This document shows positions 45,491 through 53,626 of a stretch of DNA of 64,000 bases, piece by piece. The DNA comes from CAZZCN01 sp964652975. GTDB lineage: Bacteria > Bacillota > Clostridia > Saccharofermentanales > UBA5734. Made by a program: the position numbers and the translations under genes. The notes under the pieces were generated by a model. The model searched no databases. It saw nothing but the letters and a program-made list of their open reading frames with translations, and was not told the DNA's origin. Location: positions 35,252 to 99,251 of the forward strand of contig CAZZCN010000002.1 of assembly GCA_964652975.1 (NCBI GenBank), read 5' to 3'. Every line of letters starts with the position of its first letter. Position 1 is the first letter of the stretch.

Positions 45491-47312
45491 CTCCGAAATA
45501 AATCCCCGTCAGGTCAAAGTAGTTTGTGCCGGGATTGCTCTTTGATAGTGTAACTGCGTTGAACACTATCTTTAGCTTCACATTGTCTTTGTTGTACATG
45601 TAAACGAAATCCTCTGCTGCAACTTGCTTTTGTGAATTAGTACCCGAATATTTTGTATAAAGTCCGTCTGCAAATTCCTTTAAGTCGAATTTCGCAATGT
45701 CTTTGCCGCCAAGTACTACAGTGATTTCGGGGTAACTGCTATTGGTTGGTCCGGAGGATTTTCCCCCGGTATATAAAACAGTGTAATCGCCCTTTTCTGT
45801 CTTGATTAAAGCCTCTCCCGTTTCCATCAATATTCGTTGCGGGATATGATAATCGTACCCTGTTGTGGAAATCGCTTCAGGACTGGAGGTCAGATTTATA
45901 ACATCTGAGGGATTGCCATTGTCAGGATTGTTACCGTCCCTTCCAAACATCATGTCAAATCCAAAAACTTTTTTGAAGTCCACAGTAGAATTCATTGACT
46001 GTTTAAGCCAGCCAGGCAAAGTTCTTGTTGACGAACTGTAGGTGTCATAAAGATAATTTGTAGATAGGGTTATCCGCATTTTGTCATCCTCGCTGATGCC
46101 GGAATTGCTCTTGATACTGTCCCCGGAAATCATCCCGTTTTTGGTAAGGATGCTTTTCAGGTGGGCGCCCTGGTATGTATACGAAAAGTCGTTAGCACCT
46201 ACGACCGGCAGCACAAAAATCGTAATAAGAACAATGGCTATATAAGACGGCACCTTGTTTTTTGATATAGGCAGAAATAAAAACAGGATACTTGTAATCA
46301 TTGCATAAATCCAAAGAAATACTATTGCATATTCAAGAGGTTTAACACCATACATTTTTATCTGTGTTACTATGGAATATGCTTCAAAAGCCAGAAACAC
46401 AAGGGTTGCGATAGGTATGATCTTGCGATAAAGACGAACGGCCAGTGTGTTAAATGAACTGACAAGAAGGTAAAGAAGTATTCCGAAGAGCGAGTATGCA
46501 GTGAAAATTCCGATTATCTGTTCATATGCCGGCCAGTTCCCTGTAAATAGAATACGCAGACTCCATATGATAAGTACGAGAGTGAGTGCTGCAAGTATCG
46601 GTATCATTATGTTCTGGAAAAGCACTTCTGCAAATTTAGGCTGTTTGGAAAGTTTTTCTATTGTCGGGTCATCATCTTCTTCAATTTTTTTAAATTGAGG
46701 GAAATATCCGAGAAAAATGGCGTATGCCAAAAGTCCGCTTATAATAGCTATATATGAATAAGTTTTATCGGTCAGGTCCGAAATTAAAAGCTGCTGAACT
46801 GCAAATGCCACAAAGAAAAATCCAAGCATCAAAACCAGTCCATATACAAGTGCAATAAAAAATGACTTTATTGTCATAAAAACCATACGGTTATAGTCAA
46901 GTAATTTGCCGTGAAATGTCGGAGCAATGAGAAAAACCAGAAAAGAAATCGCCATCGCTGCTATTACCCTTACGGTTGAATTTTCTGAAATCGTGCCTCC
47001 ACTTGGAAGATATATGGCAAAAAACGTACCTGTGCTTATCAACAATGTGAGTAAGTTCGCTCCTAAAAATTCGATTTTCTTATCACTGATTTTACGGGCC
47101 ATAACTATTAGCGCCATTCCCGCTATCACACCAAGTGCAAAAGATAATTGCAGTGAATTTACTAATTTTTCATTATTTATAGGCTCCTGATATATTCTCC
47201 AAATAGAAACAATGGCAAGCGCTGCCGCAAAAATCATAGATGCGGGATATAGTACAAAAGCCATACCTCCGCGTTTAAGTACTCCTTGAATTGCTGCTGA
47301 AAATTTGTTCAC
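45483..47312 (-). CDS. DUF4153-type polytopic membrane protein
   Basis: About 609 residues with roughly a dozen hydrophobic helices in the first 390 residues (for example GGMAFVLYPASMIFAAALAI and ILLYLLVSSFNTLAVRLYRKI, the DUF4153 core). A C-terminal soluble region rich in Ser, Asn and Gly follows. I choose the GTG at 47310-47312 (VNKFSAAIQ) because AGAGGCG lies 6 nt before it; the open frame extends 13 codons further to an ATG with no ribosome site. Function is unknown. It stands alone between the GTPase and the CAP lipoprotein. Confidence 0.7.
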   Translation of the reverse strand: MNKFSAAIQGVLKRGGMAFVLYPASMIFAAALAIVSIWRIYQEPINNEKLVNSLQLSFALGVIAGMALIVMARKISDKKIEFLGANLLTLLISTGTFFAIYLPSGGTISENSTVRVIAAMAISFLVFLIAPTFHGKLLDYNRMVFMTIKSFFIALVYGLVLMLGFFFVAFAVQQLLISDLTDKTYSYIAIISGLLAYAIFLGYFPQFKKIEEDDDPTIEKLSKQPKFAEVLFQNIMIPILAALTLVLIIWSLRILFTGNWPAYEQIIGIFTAYSLFGILLYLLVSSFNTLAVRLYRKIIPIATLVFLAFEAYSIVTQIKMYGVKPLEYAIVFLWIYAMITSILFLFLPISKNKVPSYIAIVLITIFVLPVVGANDFSYTYQGAHLKSILTKNGMISGDSIKSNSGISEDDKMRITLSTNYLYDTYSSSTRTLPGWLKQSMNSTVDFKKVFGFDMMFGRDGNNPDNGNPSDVINLTSSPEAISTTGYDYHIPQRILMETGEALIKTEKGDYTVLYTGGKSSGPTNSSYPEITVVLGGKDIAKFDLKEFADGLYTKYSGTNSQKQVAAEDFVYMYNKDNVKLKIVFNAVTLSKSNPGTNYFDLTGIYFGVK

Positions 47313-47508
47313 AAAAATCGCCTCTCTTTCATTATTGCTAATGGGTTGCAAATTCCAATCGTTATCAAACGATTTACTTTATATCATAATAATAATGCAA
47401 ATTAATTTGATATGCAAACTAATATGTTACCAAAAATATTAATATCATGTTTTTATTGATGTTAGTGCTTGTATTGGTGCTGGGACAAATGCTGAAGATT
47501 AATAAATT

Positions 47509-48735
47509 TCAAGCTATAAATATCTGAGTCTGCAGTATTTTGCTGCTGGCAATCTCTGCACCTATTCCGATATATTTATAATCGCCCAGGATGTTTTTGC
47601 GGTGCCCTTCGCTGTTCATATAACCTTCATGAGAAAATATTGAACTCGGATAGTTCTTGGATATGTTTTCGGAGCATTTTCTAAAAGAAATTCCGGCATT
47701 TCTAAGACGGTCTGATGAACTTTGCCCTTCAGGATTTGTATGGCTGAAGTAGGAGCGTTTTACCATATCGACGCTATGAGCTATAGCAAGTTTCTGGAGT
47801 CTTAAGTCAATTGTCAAAGCCTTAAGTCCTGACCTGACACGAATCGAATTAACAAGATAGAGGCTAACTCTTTCGAAACTTGAATCAAGTTCTTCTGACG
47901 GCGCAGGGAAATAGCCAATAGATTGTTCCGTTGACTTGGAAATAATCATAACTGATGTAAGAACACCGCCTTTTGTATTGTCATAAAAAACCGTCAGATA
48001 CTTTTTGCCATCGTAAAAAACATCTTTCTGATCCTGGTTGCTTATTATGTAGCGCATGTTGCCTTTCTGAATTGAAGATAATGGCTTTCCGTACTTGCTG
48101 CTCATGCTTTTCCGTAGATTGCTTCGACTTTTTATCGAAGGCATATAAGAAAAAAACAAATCCGAACTATTTGAATAAGCTCCGACAACCAGTTCGCCCC
48201 TTATGCCAACCATGAAAAACCTCTTATATGCAGTATGATATACATACCATGTAAAGCCATATTCGCTCATTTCATATGACACCGGCTGGCCATATTTCGA
48301 AATAATCTGATCCTTGGTACTACCTATCATGCTGTCAAGAACAATGCTTGAGGTGCATTCGATTGCAAGTTTGACGGCGGATGAGGGTTTTGCGGGTACT
48401 TTGGCAGCAGCCGGCTTGGCTTTTACAGTTGAAGGACTTGTCTGTGCTTTGGAATAGGCCTTGGATATCTCTTTCGATGAAGAATGCGATATATCTATCG
48501 AAGTAGACGATGATGTATTTGCCGACGAAACTTCGCCGGAACTTGAAGATTCCGATTCAGTTGTCTGGTAAGTCTGGTCCTTCAATTCGTTGTCATTTTG
48601 GAAGGTTTGTGTATCTGTAGAAGAAATGTCTGAATTAAAGCCCTTCGGAGCAATGTCAAAAACACAGCCGGTAAGGAGAATTCCTAACGCCAAAGAAACC
48701 AATATTGTATTAAAAATATATTTGCTGGGTATCAC
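47509..48735 (-). CDS. CAP/SCP-domain lipoprotein
   Basis: This 408-residue protein starts at GTG behind GGAGG. A lipobox LLTGC near residue 24 is followed by a Ser/Thr-rich linker to about 120. A CAP-associated N-terminal domain (GSTKDQIISKYGQPVSYEMSE) covers about 130-260, and a CAP/SCP domain from about 280 carries AIAHSVDMVKRSYFSHTNP and SEGHRKNILGDYKYIGIGAE with the conserved His and Glu. YkwD-type proteins of this kind occur on the surface of spore-forming Firmicutes. The role is unknown. The last CAP strand looks short (ends LQTQIFIA), so a small C-terminal truncation is possible. Confidence 0.8.
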   Translation of the reverse strand: MIPSKYIFNTILVSLALGILLTGCVFDIAPKGFNSDISSTDTQTFQNDNELKDQTYQTTESESSSSGEVSSANTSSSTSIDISHSSSKEISKAYSKAQTSPSTVKAKPAAAKVPAKPSSAVKLAIECTSSIVLDSMIGSTKDQIISKYGQPVSYEMSEYGFTWYVYHTAYKRFFMVGIRGELVVGAYSNSSDLFFSYMPSIKSRSNLRKSMSSKYGKPLSSIQKGNMRYIISNQDQKDVFYDGKKYLTVFYDNTKGGVLTSVMIISKSTEQSIGYFPAPSEELDSSFERVSLYLVNSIRVRSGLKALTIDLRLQKLAIAHSVDMVKRSYFSHTNPEGQSSSDRLRNAGISFRKCSENISKNYPSSIFSHEGYMNSEGHRKNILGDYKYIGIGAEIASSKILQTQIFIA

Positions 48736-48867
48736 CCGCTATCCTCCTGCTTTTATAAAAACGCTTAAAGTTATATTTATTATAAATTCTAGGCAATGCA
48801 AGTGTAAAAAATCAAGTTGTAATATTCGGAACGCAATTTCTTTAATCGTAATTTCAATTAGTGCTAT

Positions 48868-48927
48868 GTCATTTACTGTATTATCATTTATTGTATTGTC
48901 ATTTATTGTATTGTCATTTACTGTATT
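48868..48927. repeat. Four 15-bp tandem repeats
   Basis: The unit GTCATTTACTGTATT stands four times (60 bp) with single-base changes, starting 132 bp upstream of the lipoprotein start codon. As it is a multiple of three it opens a spurious frame of repeated N-D-T-I/V on the minus strand. Confidence 0.85.
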
Positions 48928-49000
48928 GCCATTTTTTGAATCTAGAATCAATATTATGTTATTTAACGGGCAAATGTCAAGTACATATAAATTACAATAT

Positions 49001-49177
49001 TATAGCATTTTGAAATAAGTTATATATAGCGTTTTGAAATAAGTTTTATAATATGTGTGCTATCAAAATGCATTTGGCAAACTTTTTTTAGTATTTCAAA
49101 GTATATAACATCAATAAGTTTGCTATAATACGTGCTATCAAAACGCATTCGGCAAAATATTTTTTAGTATTTTCAAA
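49001..49177. repeat. Two interleaved direct-repeat pairs upstream of speB's 3' end
   Basis: Pair one: TATAGCATTTTGAAATAAGT (49001) and TATAGCGTTTTGAAATAAGT (49026). Pair two: about 44 bp beginning GTGCTATCAAAATGCATT (49057) and again GTGCTATCAAAACGCATT (49132). GCATTTTGA of the first pair is complementary to TCAAAATGC of the second, so folded RNA or cruciforms are possible. No ORF is present here. Confidence 0.7.
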
Positions 49178-49186
49178 CTCCGCTAA

Positions 49187-50041
49187 TCAGCCGATGGCAA
49201 GTAAAAGTTCTCGTAAGACTTTACAGGCAATTGCGGTGGACGCTCCGGATAGATCATAATTCGGCGCAAGTTCATTAATATCCGCTCCGACAATATCAAG
49301 AGATTCACAAACGGTAAGTATGGCCTTGTGCAGCTGCAGAAAATTAACGCCTCCCGCTTCTGGTGTGCCTGTTCCGGGAAAGCAGGAAGGATCCAGTACA
49401 TCAAGATCTATTGAAAAATATACAGGCTTGCCCTTTAGGTTATTGACAGTCTCTTCAAGACCTGTAAAATCAAACTTTGTCATGGAAACATGCGACTGGC
49501 TCCATTCGAATTCCTCCCTGTCGCCCGACCTGATGCCGAACTGAAAAATTTTGCCGTCCCCGAGTATTTCCCATATCCTCCTCATTACGGATGCATGTGA
49601 AAGCTTTTGTCCCAGATATTCATCTCGCAGGTCAGTGTGCGCGTCAAAATGCAAGATATGAAGGTCAGGGTGTTTTGCCACGATTGTCCTCACGGCTGCG
49701 AGGGTAACAAGGTGTTCTCCACCAATCATTACCGGGAGTTTGCCGTCCTTTATTATCTCACTTGTATATTCATCTATCATTTTGAGGGCATTTACCGGAT
49801 TCCCAAACGGCAGTTCAATATCTCCTGCATCGTAGATAGAAAGATCTAAAAGGTCCTTGTCCTGATAAGGGCTGTATGTCTCGAATCCAAATGACTCTGC
49901 CCTCATTGTCTTTGATGCAAAACGTGTGCCGGGCCTATATGACGTAGTCGAGTCAAGAGGAGCACCAAAGATAACTATATCAGCGGTATCGTAATCCTTA
50001 TCACATCCAAGGAATGTCTGTATGTTGCCGTTTTTATTCAT
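49187..50041 (-). CDS. speB: Agmatinase
   Basis: About 284 residues of the ureohydrolase family. The binuclear Mn ligands are visible in GGEHLVTL, HFDAHTDLRDEY and SIDLDVLDPS, and GTGTPEAGG is agmatinase-like. It would hydrolyse agmatine to putrescine and urea. The start is the ATG at 50041 (MNKNGNIQ) behind GGAGGCAG. It is the last gene of the minus-strand set speD, speA, speE, speB, so arginine can be turned into spermidine with enzymes from this locus alone. Activity on guanidinobutyrate is the family alternative, but the context strongly favours agmatine. Confidence 0.93.
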   Translation of the reverse strand: MNKNGNIQTFLGCDKDYDTADIVIFGAPLDSTTSYRPGTRFASKTMRAESFGFETYSPYQDKDLLDLSIYDAGDIELPFGNPVNALKMIDEYTSEIIKDGKLPVMIGGEHLVTLAAVRTIVAKHPDLHILHFDAHTDLRDEYLGQKLSHASVMRRIWEILGDGKIFQFGIRSGDREEFEWSQSHVSMTKFDFTGLEETVNNLKGKPVYFSIDLDVLDPSCFPGTGTPEAGGVNFLQLHKAILTVCESLDIVGADINELAPNYDLSGASTAIACKVLRELLLAIG

Positions 50042-50120
50042 ATAATCTGCCTCCACCCGATTTATCCATGATTATTTTTTTATTGTCTGGATGTTTTGTC
50101 TGTTTCAGCAACACTGAATT

Positions 50121-50180
50121 TGTGCCTCTAAAGGCACAAAAGGACAAAACTCCCCCGCCTGAAAATCAAGATTTTCAGGC
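50121..50180 (-). promoter_or_regulatory. Two hairpins between speE and speB
   Basis: GCCTGAAAATC and GATTTTCAGGC (50157-50180) form a perfect 11-bp stem with a 2-nt loop that includes the speE stop codon. About 20 bp further on the message, TGTGCC and GGCACA (50121-50138) form a second stem. The U-rich stretch between them (GTTTTGTCCTTTTG) could give partial termination, lowering speB relative to speE. Confidence 0.55.
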
Positions 50181-51029
50181 GTCGTCGCTAGAAAGCGCTT
50201 CATTTACATACGTAGGCAATGCAAAACATCCCCTATGCAAATCCGAATTATAATACTTTGTATATATTCCAAGTTCTTCCCACTTTTTTGCGTCTACATC
50301 ATTAATCGGGTCTAATTGCTTCGACGCAAATCCAAAGAGCCAGTGCCCTGATGGATATGTAGGTATATGTGCCTGATAAACGCGACTTATAGGAAAGTAT
50401 TCCTCAATGCGCTTATGTGCTCTTTTCATAGAATTGGCATAGTGGTCGTAGTATGGACTCTCGTGCTGGTTTACTAGTATTCCGTCGGCCTTTAGGGCCT
50501 TGTAGCAGTTACCATAGAATTCACGGGTGAAAAGGCCCTCTCCTGGACCGAACGGATCGGTGGAATCTACAAGGATTATGTCGTATTCGTCAATAATATT
50601 CCTTATATAGCGCAGACCATCTTCATAATGTATTGTAACACGCTTGTCATCAAGGCAAGAGGCGGTCTGTGGAAGGTACTTTTTGCATACTTTTACTACC
50701 TCTTCATCTATCTCGACCAGATCGATACTCTCTATACCAGGGTACTTTGCAAGCTCTCGAACTGTTCCGCCATCTCCACCTCCTATTACAAGGATTTTAC
50801 GGGCATCGCTTTTAACTGCCATAGGCACATGAACCATCATGTCGTGGTATATAAACTCATCCTTTTCGGTGAGCATCATGAGGCCGTCGAGAGTTAAAAA
50901 CCGGCCGAATTCAAGCGATTCAAAAATATCAATCTGTTGAATTTCACTTTTATTGGTATATAGGACATCCGACACCTTTATAGAAAATCTGACATCCCTG
51001 GTGTGCTGTTCCGTGTACCACAGTTCCAT
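50175..51029 (-). CDS. speE: Spermidine synthase
   Basis: This 284-residue protein transfers aminopropyl from decarboxylated SAM to putrescine. The SAM-binding motif GGGDGGTVRELAKYPGIESI, the acidic DLVEIDEEVV and the active-site DSTDPFGPGEGLF with its catalytic Asp are intact, as is YPSGHWLFGFAS. Length and N-terminal LWYTEQHT match the bacterial family. The ATG directly abuts the speA stop (TAAATG), and GAGGGATT within the speA end is the ribosome site, so translation is coupled. Confidence 0.95.
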   Translation of the reverse strand: MELWYTEQHTRDVRFSIKVSDVLYTNKSEIQQIDIFESLEFGRFLTLDGLMMLTEKDEFIYHDMMVHVPMAVKSDARKILVIGGGDGGTVRELAKYPGIESIDLVEIDEEVVKVCKKYLPQTASCLDDKRVTIHYEDGLRYIRNIIDEYDIILVDSTDPFGPGEGLFTREFYGNCYKALKADGILVNQHESPYYDHYANSMKRAHKRIEEYFPISRVYQAHIPTYPSGHWLFGFASKQLDPINDVDAKKWEELGIYTKYYNSDLHRGCFALPTYVNEALSSDDA

Positions 51030-52484
51030 TTACAATCCCTCCACTATGTTGATATTGTCAACATTCATATCTTCAGTACCAGTAAGGTAACATCCCTTTT
51101 CTTTTGAGTATCTGATATAGTCCAGAATTTCCGCCGTGATTCTCTCACCCGGAGCCAGTATAGGAATACCGGGCGGATATGCCATTACGAATTCACCGCT
51201 GACAGCTCCCTTGCTCTGCTCAATTGTTACCGTCTTCTTGTCAGAATAGAATGCTGCCTTGGGCTTTATAACAACCTCCGGAGTTATGTATTCATGGTCA
51301 AACATCCCCGACTCATCCTTGGAATACAAGCGTTTAATTTCTGATAGCGCAGAAACAAGACGTTCTATCTCAAGCGCGCGGTCCCCAACAGAGATAATGG
51401 CTAGAATATTGCCTAAATCACCGAATTCTATCTGAATATCGTACTTATCTCTTAAAATATCATAGACTTCAATCCCGGCAAGCCCTGTGGCTCTTGTATA
51501 TATCGAAAGCTTTGTGCTGTCAAAATCAAAAATGTCAGTACCATTTATAAGTTCAGTAGAAAAAGCATCGAAGCCACCGATATTGTTGATCTCGTCGCGT
51601 GCGTACTGAGCGAGAGAAAGAACTTTCCCGAAAATCTCTTTGCCGTCAAGCGCCAGGTTCCTCCTGGAAATGTCGAGTGATGAAAGTAAAAGATATGATG
51701 CGCTTGTTGTCTGCGTTAGATTGATAACCTGTCTTGTATAACCCTCGCTTACGTTTTCGCCCAACAGTAAAATCGAGCTTTGTGTAAGAGACCCCCCTGT
51801 CTTGTGCATGCTTACAGCAGCCATGTCAACTTTGACAGACATGGCGGACTTTGGCAGATCATCACCAAACGAAAAGTGAGTTCCATGAGCTTCATCAACC
51901 AGGACGAGCATATTGTTCTTATGCGCCATTTCCGTGATTCTCTCAATGTCACTGCAGATTCCATAGTAAGTCGGATTATTAATAAGAATGGCTTTGGCAT
52001 CGGGATTTTCGATGATAGCTGTCTCTATGTCTTGTATAGTCATTCCAAGTGGTATACCTAGACGTTTGTCCACTCCGGGATTGACATAAGCGGGAATAGC
52101 ACCACTTATAACCAACGCATTGATTGCACTTCTATGAACATTTCTTGGCATGATAATCTTTTCGCCGGTCTTGCACGCGCTCATAATCATAGCCTGTACT
52201 GCACCTGTTGTACCATTTACCATGAAAAATGCATTCTTCGCATTGAATGCTTCTGCTGCAAGCTGCTGCGCCTGCTTTATAACTGACACGGGATGGCATA
52301 AATTATCAAGCGGTCTCATTGAATTAACATCTACAGATAGACATTGCTTGCCCAAAAATTCAGTAAGCTGCAAATTGCCGCGGCCTTGCTTGTGCCCCGG
52401 GACATCAAACGGCACAATGCGTTTCTGTCTGTACTTCTTCAGAGCTTCATAAATAGGGGCGTCATTCTGTGAAAGCTTATCCAT
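51030..52484 (-). CDS. speA: Arginine decarboxylase (PLP-dependent, Orn/Lys/Arg family)
   Basis: This 484-residue protein of the fold-type I Orn/Lys/Arg decarboxylase group has FDVPGHKQGRGN at the start, FMVNGTTGAVQAMI, then LVDEAHGTHF. The PLP lysine is in SMHKTGGSLTQSS, and the C-terminal domain has PPGIPILAPGE. It is the short Bacillus SpeA type without the N-terminal wing domain. The substrate could be arginine, ornithine or lysine; agmatinase in the same operon argues for arginine, giving agmatine. AAAGGTTAG precedes the ATG. The 105-bp gap after speD contains a weak hairpin (GACCT with AGGTC). Confidence 0.88.
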   Translation of the reverse strand: MDKLSQNDAPIYEALKKYRQKRIVPFDVPGHKQGRGNLQLTEFLGKQCLSVDVNSMRPLDNLCHPVSVIKQAQQLAAEAFNAKNAFFMVNGTTGAVQAMIMSACKTGEKIIMPRNVHRSAINALVISGAIPAYVNPGVDKRLGIPLGMTIQDIETAIIENPDAKAILINNPTYYGICSDIERITEMAHKNNMLVLVDEAHGTHFSFGDDLPKSAMSVKVDMAAVSMHKTGGSLTQSSILLLGENVSEGYTRQVINLTQTTSASYLLLSSLDISRRNLALDGKEIFGKVLSLAQYARDEINNIGGFDAFSTELINGTDIFDFDSTKLSIYTRATGLAGIEVYDILRDKYDIQIEFGDLGNILAIISVGDRALEIERLVSALSEIKRLYSKDESGMFDHEYITPEVVIKPKAAFYSDKKTVTIEQSKGAVSGEFVMAYPPGIPILAPGERITAEILDYIRYSKEKGCYLTGTEDMNVDNINIVEGL

Positions 52485-52589
52485 CTATCTAACCTTTCGT
52501 TGGCTTATATAAAAATATGGAGACCTCTGCCTGTTAGGTCAAAAATCTCCTCGCTCGCTCGCTTGTTTGTTTATAATTCTAGAAACATA

Positions 52590-53405
52590 CTAATAGACGT
52601 TCATTCCGCTGAAAATTTCAATCATTTCCTTGCGAAGATTGTCTGTTATGGTAAGGCGCTGCTTGGGTGGCAACTCGTAAACATCCTTGTTAAAAAGATA
52701 ATTTTGCAGTTCTATCTCTTTAATAAGCATTTTCGTATGAAAAATATTCGCTTGATAAACGTTTACATCAATTGCATCATACTTGGTCAAAGTCACATCG
52801 TCTATATAATCCTGGATGGAAGTTATGTCATGGTCGATATAACATTTCTTACCGTCAACATCTCTTGTGAATCCGCGAATTCGATAATCTATTGTCATTA
52901 TATCGGAATCAAAACTGGCTATTAGATAATCAAGAGCGTTAAGCGGAGATACCTTGCCACATGTGGCTACATCAATATCCACTCTGAATGTTGCAATTGA
53001 ATTATCAGGATGGTACTCAGGATAGGTATGAACCGTAACGTGGCTCTTGTCTAAATGTCCGACAATTGTCTCTCTCTTCTCGAGACCAAAGTTCTCGCCA
53101 CCGTTGCAGGACTTATCCAGTAATTTATATGGAAGCGCCTCTTCAGTAATCAGCAGAGTAACACTTGCACCCTGCGGATCATAATCCTGTTTGGATATGT
53201 TGAGCACATTTGCTCCTATTATGTCAGTGACATCACATAGAATCTTGGTTAAGCGCTCTGAGTTGTATTGCTCATCAATATACGCAATGTAGTCTTTTTG
53301 CTCTCTCTCACTTTTTGCATAGCATACATCGTAGATGTTGAAGCTAAGTGTTTTTGTGAGGTTGTTAAAGCCGTATAATTTCAGCTTATTTTCCAACCCT
53401 ACCAT
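52590..53405 (-). CDS. speD: S-adenosylmethionine decarboxylase proenzyme
   Basis: About 271 residues, so the longer E. coli-type SpeD rather than the short Bacillus type. The self-cleavage site is in the DKSHVTVHTYPEYHPD stretch, where Ser becomes the pyruvoyl group. DVATCGKVSPLNALDYLI carries the catalytic Cys, and TIDYRIRGFTRDVDGKK is nearly as in E. coli. It supplies decarboxylated SAM to SpeE. I choose the ATG at 53405 with AAAGG 5 nt before it; a GTG precedes it by one codon. It is the first gene of the polyamine operon. Confidence 0.94.
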   Translation of the reverse strand: MVGLENKLKLYGFNNLTKTLSFNIYDVCYAKSEREQKDYIAYIDEQYNSERLTKILCDVTDIIGANVLNISKQDYDPQGASVTLLITEEALPYKLLDKSCNGGENFGLEKRETIVGHLDKSHVTVHTYPEYHPDNSIATFRVDIDVATCGKVSPLNALDYLIASFDSDIMTIDYRIRGFTRDVDGKKCYIDHDITSIQDYIDDVTLTKYDAIDVNVYQANIFHTKMLIKEIELQNYLFNKDVYELPPKQRLTITDNLRKEMIEIFSGMNVY

Positions 53406-53477
53406 CACAACCTTTCTTTTATAGACTTGAATAAAAATTTTACATCATATTTCGATAAAGGTCAATCCCATTTTAAA

Positions 53478-53610
53478 TTTGCTGTTGTTAATTTGCTGTT
53501 GTCAATTGACCTGTTGCTAATTAATCTGTTGTTAATTAATCTGTTGTTAATTGATCTGTTGCTATTTGACCTGTTGTTAATATTCGTATTGTTAATTCTA
53601 TTGTTGCTTA
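53478..53610. repeat. Imperfect tandem repeat of CTGTTGTTAATT-type units
   Basis: About nine units built on (A/G)CTGTTG(T/C)TAATT run through 133 bp between speD and rho, with spacing of about 15-18 bp. It lies between the rho stop and the speD start, so it may include the speD leader. The Leu-rich frame across it is an artefact. Confidence 0.75.
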
Positions 53611-53626
53611 AATTCTCTAGTTATAA

